33,869 nucleotides of DNA. Origin: Bacteroidota bacterium. Lineage in GTDB: Bacteria > Bacteroidota > Bacteroidia > Bacteroidales > Paludibacteraceae. Below are positions 26,338-32,983 of the stretch, piece after piece. How positions within the stretch are numbered: the first letter of the stretch is position 1; the number at the start of each line of letters is the position of its first letter. Under the pieces are notes generated by a model. That model saw nothing but the letters and a program-made list of their open reading frames with translations. It did not search any database and was not told the DNA's origin. The stretch covers positions 1 to 33,869 of the forward strand of contig JAFNAV010000031.1 in NCBI GenBank assembly GCA_017860345.1. Reading direction: 5' to 3'. The position numbers and the translations under genes were made by a program.

Positions 26338-27393
26338 ATGCCATTAGGTTTTATTGATAAGTTGCTTTACAGCATAAAAAAAATAGATTTTAACTGGAAA
26401 ATGGCGCTGATTTTTTCGGCCATTCTCCCTACATTGAATCTTATAAACAATAGCCAGCAACGCGACTTTGACGAATGGCACCGAATAGTAGGTAACTGGA
26501 CGTTAACTTTTGTGTTTTTAATGAGCAGTTGGGTAATGAATGCCGTTTTATATCATAAATCAGGTTTGTCGAAAGATGTATTCAGATATAAAAGGGTGTT
26601 GGTTATAATGCTGGCAAATATAATTTTCCTGTCTGTATTTATTTTTACAGCTCTCTTTTTGCTCAATAATTTTGAATTTACTTTTACGCAAACCAGTCGC
26701 AACTTTTATCTGATTGCCTTTCGGGGATTTATTAGTGTAGTGCTTATCTACCTGATACAATTCATCTTGTATTCCAACCGGAGATCGCAGGAAATATCCA
26801 TGCAAAACCAAATTCTCAAAACGGAAAACCTGCGTGCTCAGTTCGAGTTGCTCCGTCAACAGGTGAATCCTCACTTTTTGTTTAATTCGCTCTCTACGCT
26901 GCGTTCGATGATACATTCCAACAACGACAAGTCCGAAATGTTTGTGCTCAAATTATCGGAAGTATACAGGCAATTGCTCACTAAGCAGGAAAAGGAATTG
27001 GTTACGCTTCAGGAAGAATTGGAATTTATCGACGATTACTGTTTTATGCTTTTCACCCGTTTCGGTAATAAGCTGACTGTTGAAAAAGATATAATGACCG
27101 GGTTGCTTACCAAAAGACTGCCTACTTTTAGCTTGCAGATATTGCTCGAAAACTGTATAAAACACAACATTATTTCAGAAAACAAGCCTTTGCATATCAA
27201 GCTTTTTAATTCGGGTTCAGAGTATTTAATCGTTGAAAATAATTTGCAGCCCAAATCAGCTTCGGGCGAATCGTCGGGTCTGGGGCTTCAAAATATCATT
27301 AAACGTTACGAATTGTTGGGCGAAAAAGATGCTTTATCGGTCTTTTCGGATGAGTCGGTATTCCGCGTAAAAATTAAACTTATAAATGTATGA
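26338..27393 (+). CDS. LytS/YehU-type sensor histidine kinase
   Basis: The 351-residue protein has four predicted membrane helices in the first 146 residues (about 21-35, 53-70, 86-110, 127-145) with little extracellular sequence. A short coiled coil follows (SMQNQILKTENLRAQFELLRQQ) and then the His_kinase domain of the LytS class, with the phospho-acceptor in QQVNPHFLFNSLSTL (His179). The ATP-binding part has LLENCIKHN (N-box) and SSGLGLQNIIKRYEL (G-box). It has no dedicated sensor domain, as in intramembrane-sensing kinases, so it may sense membrane or pump status. Its stop overlaps the response regulator's ATG. Confidence 0.94.
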   Translation: MPLGFIDKLLYSIKKIDFNWKMALIFSAILPTLNLINNSQQRDFDEWHRIVGNWTLTFVFLMSSWVMNAVLYHKSGLSKDVFRYKRVLVIMLANIIFLSVFIFTALFLLNNFEFTFTQTSRNFYLIAFRGFISVVLIYLIQFILYSNRRSQEISMQNQILKTENLRAQFELLRQQVNPHFLFNSLSTLRSMIHSNNDKSEMFVLKLSEVYRQLLTKQEKELVTLQEELEFIDDYCFMLFTRFGNKLTVEKDIMTGLLTKRLPTFSLQILLENCIKHNIISENKPLHIKLFNSGSEYLIVENNLQPKSASGESSGLGLQNIIKRYELLGEKDALSVFSDESVFRVKIKLINV

Positions 27394-28151
27394 ATATTCT
27401 TATAGTTGAGGATGAGCCGCAAACGGCCAATATCTTACGCGATATTATTCTGGAACTACAACCTCAGTCACACATTGTTGAGATGCTGGATAGCGTGGAA
27501 AGCGTAGTGCTTTTTTTGCAGGAAACAGCCACACAGCCCGATTTGATTTTTATGGACATACAGTTGGCCGACGGGATGAGTTTCGATATTTTCGCCAAAG
27601 TTCAGGTAAAGTGTCCCGTTGTTTTCTGCACAGCGTATGATCAGTACAGTCTTCAGGCATTTAAAACTAATGGTATCGAATACATACTCAAACCTGTAAA
27701 AGCAGAAGATGTACAGGCAGCTTTTGATAAACTCGAAACGCTAAGCAAAAGTTTTAAGCCCGAAACTGCCATGCTGGAACTAATGAAAGGTATGCTAACT
27801 CCTTCCAAAACATACCGAAAATCGCTGCTCATTCAGTATCGGGATAGTTTTATTCCAGTGAATACAAGCGATGTGGCAGTTTTCTTTGTCGAAAATGAAA
27901 TTCTGTACGCCTACACTTTCGATCAACAAAAGTACCCTCTGTTTAAACCAATGTCGGAGATCGAAAACAACCTTGACCCGGAACAATTTTTTCGCATTAG
28001 CCGTCAGGCACTGATTAACCGTCAAGCCGTAAAAGAAATTCAGCCCTATTTTAACCGGAAAGTAAGTATCAAAACCAATGTAAAGTTACCCGAATCTTTA
28101 GTTGTGAGTAGGCTAAAAGTATCAGAGTTTATGACCTGGTTGGAAAAATAA
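27390..28151 (+). CDS. LytTR-family response regulator
   Basis: The 253-residue protein has a receiver domain (about 1-120) with acidic pair Glu7/Asp8, phospho-acceptor Asp56 (LIFMDIQLADG), CTAYDQYSLQAF and the conserved Lys in YILKPVKAED. The C-terminal LytTR DNA-binding domain covers about 145-250 (FFVENEILYAYTFDQQKYPLF, then FFRISRQALINRQAVKEI). ATGA overlap with the kinase gene makes it its partner. Likely targets are the paired repeat at 20398-20431, which controls the whole export operon including this gene. Confidence 0.95.
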   Translation: MNILIVEDEPQTANILRDIILELQPQSHIVEMLDSVESVVLFLQETATQPDLIFMDIQLADGMSFDIFAKVQVKCPVVFCTAYDQYSLQAFKTNGIEYILKPVKAEDVQAAFDKLETLSKSFKPETAMLELMKGMLTPSKTYRKSLLIQYRDSFIPVNTSDVAVFFVENEILYAYTFDQQKYPLFKPMSEIENNLDPEQFFRISRQALINRQAVKEIQPYFNRKVSIKTNVKLPESLVVSRLKVSEFMTWLEK

Positions 28152-28174
28152 AATAGATTTTCAATCCGTTTCTT

Positions 28175-28198
28175 AACAGGATATTTCTGTTTTTTTTG
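28175..28198 (+). terminator. Terminator after the two-component genes
   Basis: A short stem AACAG/CTGTT (28175-28179 with 28187-28191) is followed by eight T. The stem is weak but position and T run fit. Confidence 0.5.
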
Positions 28199-28231
28199 AA
28201 TGGATGTATTATTTAACCATATTATCAGTGC

Positions 28232-29335
28232 TTAATATTCTCCGTATTCACATCCGCCTAAACTGCCTTCTAATTCATCGATCAGGCGGAATGCTCCCTG
28301 TTCTTTTCGGAAGAACTTAAGTGTGCCTTCGGCATGGCCGCCATTCCAGAGTCGGTTATGGTGTTTGTAGCCGTCGGGGTTTTCGTAGTTGACGTGGAGC
28401 AGGTAAGCTTTAGCGCATCGGAAGTTTATTTCTATCTTGTCAGCACTGTTTTCGGAAGTTATGTTCCAATAAAAATACTGGTTATCCTCGTTGGTACTGA
28501 ATAGCTGCTTTGATTTTTTCCAGAACTTCGAAAAGTTGAATTCGAAGAACTCTCCTTTATAATAAAATGCTGTAAGAATACGCTGCGGAAGAGCAATACC
28601 AAAGACTGTTGGACATCCTCCACCCAAATCGAAACTGGCATCTACCTGTTCGCCTGTTGTTTTTGATCGGAAGTTGTTACAATTGAGCCATATCCATGGA
28701 TTGGTGTAATCCCGTCCCCAGTTTTTGTCCTGATAGCCGTACGAAGTTTCGGGATAGACGATGTATTTTTCATCGTTGAAGATAATGTCGCCGCTGTACT
28801 TACATCTCATCCCCTGTACATGCCAGTACATGTGAAACGCATCCAGGGTATTGAACAGTTCGGAACTACCGTATCCCACGTCGAAATGCACATCTTTTTC
28901 TACGGTTAAATTCCATTTCAGGGTACCTGCATCACTCATTCGTTCGGGATAAAGATCTCTTTCTTCGGCTGAAACAGCTACCTGCCCGGATAGATGATTT
29001 TCGGTAAGCTGGTTGGGTCCGATGGCGCAATTGAGCTCCTCAATGGAAGCGTGGAAATCGGATATTTTATAGTAATTGTGTAATTGCACTTTATCATCGC
29101 CCCATGTTCCGGCTTTGAGCATGGCATAACAGGGTTTGCGGTTTTGCAATTTGCTTTCCTTCTGCTGTCCCCAAACAATTTCGCCCTGCCACAGCGCGGG
29201 GTTTATCACATAATACTCGATAAAGAAAGGTTTTAATTCACCTGTGCGGGCATTGGTGGCTACAAATGAATGCCACCACCAGTCGTAACCCCGTTTGGAA
29301 GTTTTTTTCGTTAATCGGTATCCGTTCTTATTCAT
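28232..29335 (-). CDS. Tocopherol cyclase-like family protein
   Basis: The 367-residue protein has no signal peptide and resembles the tocopherol cyclase/VTE1-type fold in the segments YWHVQGMRCKYSGDI and GYQDKNWGRDYTNPWIWLNCNNF, and in the basic start YDWWWHSFVA. Plant members close the chromanol ring; bacterial homologues in non-photosynthetic anaerobes are of unknown function and may act on other lipids or quinone-like substrates. It lies 24 bases downstream of the DUF1593 gene in the same direction, so the two are probably cotranscribed. The region has higher GC than the AT-rich tract to its right. Family call is moderate; no catalytic claim is made. Confidence 0.75.
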   Translation of the reverse strand: MNKNGYRLTKKTSKRGYDWWWHSFVATNARTGELKPFFIEYYVINPALWQGEIVWGQQKESKLQNRKPCYAMLKAGTWGDDKVQLHNYYKISDFHASIEELNCAIGPNQLTENHLSGQVAVSAEERDLYPERMSDAGTLKWNLTVEKDVHFDVGYGSSELFNTLDAFHMYWHVQGMRCKYSGDIIFNDEKYIVYPETSYGYQDKNWGRDYTNPWIWLNCNNFRSKTTGEQVDASFDLGGGCPTVFGIALPQRILTAFYYKGEFFEFNFSKFWKKSKQLFSTNEDNQYFYWNITSENSADKIEINFRCAKAYLLHVNYENPDGYKHHNRLWNGGHAEGTLKFFRKEQGAFRLIDELEGSLGGCEYGEY

Positions 29336-29359
29336 ATTGTCGGGCAGTTTGTTTTATTG

Positions 29360-30757
29360 TTATTCAGCGCTGATAATTATACGGCGATAACCGGTAAGGC
29401 GGGGTGTGCCATTGTCGGTTACTTCGCAGATAATGTGCAGCGTTTTTCCGGTAAAGTCATCTGGTAAATAAACGTTGGCAACTGCGGAATTGTTGTTTTC
29501 CACTTTTACTTCGCCTGTATAATTTCCGGCTTCGGGCAATATCCACCACTTGTAGCTGAGTTGATCTTTGTCGGGGTCGGTAGTTTTGGACGCGTCGAGC
29601 GTTATTTTCTTTCCGGCCTGCGACCTGATATAAATGGCGGAAAGGCTTTTATCCTTGTTCACCACCACTATCGGATTGCGATTGCCTTTTCCGTCCTTTG
29701 CCCAATCCATGCGCGCGGCAAAGTTATTGAATATGGCCGGATAGAAGTAGGCAAAATATTTGGTGCCAATGTCGTAGGCTTTGCCTGTGTAGTTGGAGAA
29801 CGACTTTGTAACGCCATCGCGTCCGGTTCCCCACTCAAAGTAACCGCTCCATCCGCCCTGGTTGGGTACGTCGGGGTCGGAGAGACCTACGGGCATCACA
29901 TGCAGATAGGAGGGAGTGTCGCCTTCCACGCCCCATTTGTACTTGGGATAAAGCGCACCGAGATTTCCGTGGTTTTGTATGTGTGTGGCGTATTGTTCCC
30001 AGTTTCTGACTCCCGTGTCGTTTTGATGTTTCCAGGCGCATTCATCCCAAAAGAACTTCAGGTCTTCGAACTTACGCAACCATTGGTGCGCGCTTCTGCT
30101 GTACGCAATAGTATCGCCCTGCGACCACGGACGATCCTGATCGGTAATGGTATATACGCGGAATTTGTGGAGAAATGCGCGGAACTGTTCGGGTGTGCGG
30201 TCGTGCTGTACGCGCCATACGGCTTGTGCAAAGGTGTTGCCACCGCCCCAAACGGTTATCCATATCGGACGGTTGTCGTTTTCGTCGGCCAGTTGGATAA
30301 TCTTCCGGCTGCCTTCGGAGTCGTTGTTTTCGCCGATAAACTTCATGCCCATTTTAGTGCTTCCCAACATGGTGACCGACCTGAGATATTCCACGCCGGG
30401 CCAGTAACCTATCTTCTGTACCGATTCGTTTTGGTGAAAAGCCTTTTGGTTGGAACGCTTTTGCAGGTTCGGGAGGTCTTTCTCGTAAGCATTAAGCGCG
30501 GCATGTATTAAATCGATGCGTTCCTGTCCGCCGGTGTTGCTCCATCCGGTGGTGGCTATGAGTGCTTCTATCTCGAACAGGTCGGCGTGCGAAAGTAACC
30601 GAATGGTGGATTCCATATCATCGGGCTCGATATTGTTGGGGGCAATGTCGGTGAGTACCACTATGCGTGGTTTCAGGTTTTCTTTGTTTTGTGCCTGCGC
30701 TGCCAGTGCGAAAGCCATCAGGCATAAGCAGGCGAGGAGCGCGTGTGTTCGTTTCAT
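29360..30757 (-). CDS. DUF1593 (Sde182-like) secreted nucleoside hydrolase-like protein
   Basis: The 465-residue protein has a signal peptide (MKRTHALLACLCLMAFALAAQAQ). The N-terminal DUF1593 domain (about 30-320) is related to nucleoside hydrolases: VVLTDIAPNNIEPDDMESTIRLL resembles their DxD...DD metal site, and ITVWGGGNTFAQAVWRV is conserved. A C-terminal Ig-like domain (about 375-465, ITLDASKTTDPDKDQLSYKWW) matches the Sde182 cellulose-binding partner domain. Members occur in polysaccharide-using bacteria, but the true substrate is not known. GC content is visibly above that of its neighbours, with stretches near 60%, which may reflect transfer. It is the first gene of a pair with the tocopherol cyclase-like gene. 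Confidence 0.88.
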   Translation of the reverse strand: MKRTHALLACLCLMAFALAAQAQNKENLKPRIVVLTDIAPNNIEPDDMESTIRLLSHADLFEIEALIATTGWSNTGGQERIDLIHAALNAYEKDLPNLQKRSNQKAFHQNESVQKIGYWPGVEYLRSVTMLGSTKMGMKFIGENNDSEGSRKIIQLADENDNRPIWITVWGGGNTFAQAVWRVQHDRTPEQFRAFLHKFRVYTITDQDRPWSQGDTIAYSRSAHQWLRKFEDLKFFWDECAWKHQNDTGVRNWEQYATHIQNHGNLGALYPKYKWGVEGDTPSYLHVMPVGLSDPDVPNQGGWSGYFEWGTGRDGVTKSFSNYTGKAYDIGTKYFAYFYPAIFNNFAARMDWAKDGKGNRNPIVVVNKDKSLSAIYIRSQAGKKITLDASKTTDPDKDQLSYKWWILPEAGNYTGEVKVENNNSAVANVYLPDDFTGKTLHIICEVTDNGTPRLTGYRRIIISAE

Positions 30758-30765
30758 GGGTATAA

Positions 30766-30797
30766 TTTTGTCTGCATTAGAATCTTTTTGTCTGCAT
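30766..30797 (-). repeat. 12-base direct repeat ahead of the DUF1593 gene
   Basis: TTTTGTCTGCAT occurs at 30766-30777 and 30786-30797, a period of 20 bases, starting 9 bases upstream of the ATG. The flanks are also similar (TAGAATC, CTGAATT). It may be an operator or a small tandem duplication. No TAnnTTTG box was seen nearby. Confidence 0.5.
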
Positions 30798-30847
30798 CTG
30801 AATTAGCAGTTGCCGGTTTGTATGTCGCCACAGGTTATTATGGTTTT

Positions 30848-31009
30848 GCCAAAGGCATTCTCAAGAGTGCCATTGATATATTTGATGTAGTCAAAGACAT
30901 TCTGAACATTGCCAAAGACTTTTTGAACATTGCCAAGGATTTATTGATAAGTGCCAAAGGCTTAATGAAAGTAGCCAATGACATTTTGAACATTGCCATT
31001 CGTTTTTCG
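30848..31009. repeat. Degenerate 21-base tandem repeat (about 7.7 units)
   Basis: Seven full units start at 30848, 30869, 30890, 30911, 30932, 30953 and 30974, and a truncated unit at 30995. Each is exactly 21 bases, beginning GCCAAAGA-like and often ending TTGAACATT. On the plus strand each unit is one heptad (AKDFLNI, AKDLLIS, ANDILNI), a pattern for an amphipathic helix. On the minus strand units read MFKKSLA or MFKMSLA, and that frame is a complete 67-codon ORF (31041 to 30838, ATG to stop) in the same direction as the DUF1593 gene. No indel breaks the 21-base period although units differ widely, so translation on one strand is possible but unproven. Confidence 0.75.
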
Positions 31010-31148
31010 AAAAAAGACGGAGCTTTATTGTAAAATGCCATTAGCTTATTGATTTTAAATCAAGCAAAAAACAATGTACCGTGACGGCTTTCGGAAACGA
31101 ATCGAAAAACGCTTCGCCGAGCCATTTGCATTTTTACAACCTACGTAC

Positions 31149-31251
31149 GCTGGCGCGGGTCTCCTGACGCGTGACATTTATTCTATACAATTATTTTAAT
31201 TTTATTTTTGCTTTTTCTCTGCTTGGCACAGGTCTGGAGAACTGCGCCAGC
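31149..31251. repeat. Imperfect inverted repeat flanking an AT-rich core
   Basis: GCTGGCGCGGGTCTCC (31149-31164) is the inverted counterpart of GGAGAACTGCGCCAGC (31236-31251), 13 of 16 matching. GC-rich ends around an AT-rich centre resemble a small non-autonomous element or a dispersed intergenic repeat. No ORF lies inside. Confidence 0.5.
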
Positions 31252-31330
31252 GAGAGGTAAGACGCTTAGCCGAACAACTTAAAAACTTTATACGCTGCAG
31301 AGAACAGGGGAAGCTACGGACATCCCCACC

Positions 31331-31562
31331 GTCGTTGGGAACCAACGGTCAGCGTAGCTAATTGTAATCGCAACTTCCAATATTATCAGGATTTTTAACC
31401 CGAAACAAATGTAAATATTTATTTTTGAATTATTTAGCGGATTGCAATTATTCCCTTTGGTCATGACCGTTGGTTCCTTATAGTAAGTGAAGGTAGGATT
31501 ACAAATCATACCTGACCACCGCCAACTTTTACTCATTTAAATGAAGGTAGATCCGGTTGGAC
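31331..31562. repeat. 232-base direct repeat, copy A
   Basis: This copy matches 32030-32261 with only 6 differences. It contains a 14-base perfect inverted repeat (GGAACCAACGGTCA at 31338-31351, TGACCGTTGGTTCC at 31464-31477), a CGTTGG-GAA-CCAACG hairpin at its left end, and a GGTAGGATT/AATCATACC stem with one mismatch at 31492-31512. The minus strand carries an 82-codon frame starting MSKSWRWSG, which I treat as a property of the repeat rather than a gene. It lies in the gene-free stretch 31042-31576. Confidence 0.9.
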
Positions 31563-31576
31563 GGGAGGTTATTTCT

Positions 31577-31783
31577 TTACTTTTTTTTTGTGGTAATATT
31601 ATATATACATACAATAATTATTGAGAATATAATTATTATAGGAATTTCTTTGATAGCTTCGTGTGTTGATATTGGACCAGAAACGTGTCGTCCTAATCCA
31701 CCAGCAAATTTTACTGTTATAAAAAACAGACAAAAAAATATAATGAAGAGTGTTACACTTGTTTTTAATTTACTTTTACTCAT
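31577..31783 (-). CDS. Small two-helix membrane protein between the direct repeats
   Basis: The 68-residue candidate starts MSKSKLKTS. It has two hydrophobic helices (about 9-26 VTLFIIFFCLFFITVKF; 46-63 IPIIIIFSIIIVCIYNI) joined by a polar loop (GGLGRHVSGPISTHEAIKE), and ends TTKKK. No family is recognised. Its ATG overlaps the end of the upstream small ORF by 8 bases, as in translationally coupled pairs. Base composition is very AT-rich. In an RHS neighbourhood such a protein could be an orphan immunity gene; this is inference only. Confidence 0.5.
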   Translation of the reverse strand: MSKSKLKTSVTLFIIFFCLFFITVKFAGGLGRHVSGPISTHEAIKEIPIIIIFSIIIVCIYNITTKKK

Positions 31784-31979
31784 TTTTTTTATCGGATTGT
31801 TGGGTTGAATTATTTGCAGGTGACTGTGGAGTTGGATTAATATATGGTTTAATACACTGATTATAAAATTCAATAACTGTCATTCCTGTCTGTGTTACTT
31901 GAGATGCATTGTCAAATGCAGGTAAACCTGTAGTAAATTGAGGTAAATCTTGTGTTTCTCCTGTCGCTAAAGAATACAT
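31776..31979 (-). CDS. Small ORF fragment upstream of the two-helix protein
   Basis: A 67-codon frame starts MYSLATGETQDLPQF and ends NNSTQQSDKKNE, with a Pro/Asn/Gln/Ser-rich tail. The frame stays open leftwards of the ATG on the minus strand through a G8 run (31993-32000) into repeat copy B, so the original 5' end may have been replaced by the repeat. It may be the 3' remnant of a larger gene, for example an RHS toxin tip. No domain is recognised. Confidence 0.35.
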   Translation of the reverse strand: MYSLATGETQDLPQFTTGLPAFDNASQVTQTGMTVIEFYNQCIKPYINPTPQSPANNSTQQSDKKNE

Positions 31980-32029
31980 AATGCCGAAACCACCCCCCCC
32001 GTCCCTTTGGATATCGGAAATTGCGCACT

Positions 32030-32261
32030 GTCGTTGGGAACCAACGGTCAGCGTAGCTAATTGTAATCCCAACTTCCAATATTATCAGGATTTTTAATCC
32101 GAAACAAATATAAATATTTATTTTTGAATTATTTAGCGGATTGCAATTATTCCCTTTGGTCATGACCGTTGGTTCCTTATAGTAAGTGAAGGTAGGATTA
32201 CAAATCCTACCTGACCACCGCCAACTTTTACTCATTTAAATGAAGATATATCCGGTTGGAC
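32030..32261. repeat. 232-base direct repeat, copy B
   Basis: Offset 699 bases from copy A and 97% identical. Inverted repeats are at 32037-32050 and 32163-32176. The 9-base palindrome GGTAGGATT-ACA-AATCCTACC (32191-32211) is perfect here. It separates the small-ORF pair from the RHS-linked genes. Nothing was seen in the rest of the gap up to 32354. Confidence 0.9.
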
Positions 32262-32354
32262 AGGAAAATGCTGGCAGACTACGCTTAACGAGAGAGCAGT
32301 AGAATAATACAATTATTTCATTTCTTGTTGTATAAATTATATACTATACACTAA

Positions 32355-32981
32355 CTATTTGTTTTTGTCCGTTCTGATTAACAACTTACCATCTGCTCTA
32401 ATCTTATCCTTGTTAACGATTAACCAATTCTCGTTTTCAAACATAATTCCTTTGTAAAATAAAACAGATATTATATTAGATTTTTTTGATAAAAGGAAAT
32501 ATTGCCGTGACTTTATACCTGTATCGTTGTCTTCTATCCAAAATGATTTTATATTTCCTTTTACTCTTATTATATGTTCTGTACGCTTCAAAAAAGATAA
32601 TGTGTCATTTTTCTCCGTTATAATATAAATATTGTATCGTAAATAAATATCGTTTGGAAAATTTGACGGAAATATATTTATAACAGAGAATTTTGATTTT
32701 TTATTATAATCTTCGTAGACTGTAATTCTTTCAGGCATAGTAGAATTTAAAATCAAGAAACTGTCTTTTACTTCCCAATATCCCCAAGTATTTCCATCAC
32801 CCCAAGTATTTTTATACGAGCAACCATAACAATAAAAAAATGTGTTGTCTGATCTTAATTCTAAAAATGTTATTTTCCCATTAAATGTGTATGAAAATGT
32901 TCCAAAAATGCTGTTTTGTGAATAAATGTAATTAAATATTCCCGACACACAAATACATATTATTAAAATTGAGTTTTTCAT
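32355..32981 (-). CDS. Secreted protein, candidate RHS immunity protein
   Basis: The 208-residue protein has a signal peptide (MKNSILIICICVSGIFNYIYSQ). The mature part begins IFGTFSYTFNGKITFLELRSDNTFFYC and contains GNTWGYWEVKDSFLILNS, a pattern of short strands like lipocalin-type beta-barrels. No family is firmly recognised. The ATG lies 2 bases after the stop of the RHS gene, so the two are almost certainly cotranscribed, and this is the usual position of an immunity gene in polymorphic toxin loci. Export to the periplasm would imply that the toxin is met there. Composition is strongly AT-rich, unlike the core genes on the left. Confidence 0.65.
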   Translation of the reverse strand: MKNSILIICICVSGIFNYIYSQNSIFGTFSYTFNGKITFLELRSDNTFFYCYGCSYKNTWGDGNTWGYWEVKDSFLILNSTMPERITVYEDYNKKSKFSVINIFPSNFPNDIYLRYNIYIITEKNDTLSFLKRTEHIIRVKGNIKSFWIEDNDTGIKSRQYFLLSKKSNIISVLFYKGIMFENENWLIVNKDKIRADGKLLIRTDKNK

Positions 32982-32983
32982 AT

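Noticed and set aside
29561-30511. Open frame of about 316 codons on the plus strand over the DUF1593 gene
   Set aside because: It is the antisense shadow of a real gene; open length is explained by the higher GC of this stretch.
30848-31009. Possible CRISPR array
   Set aside because: The 21-base units are contiguous and degenerate with no unique spacers.
30743-31033. Plus-strand 96-codon frame through the 21-base tandem repeat
   Set aside because: Its only ATG lies inside the 5' end of the DUF1593 gene on the other strand and no promoter was seen; kept as a repeat, not as a gene.
31288-31536. 82-codon minus-strand frame starting MSKSWRWSG, repeated at 31912-32235
   Set aside because: It falls inside the 232-base direct repeat, the two copies end in unrelated sequence, and the repeat's inverted structure explains the DNA conservation better.
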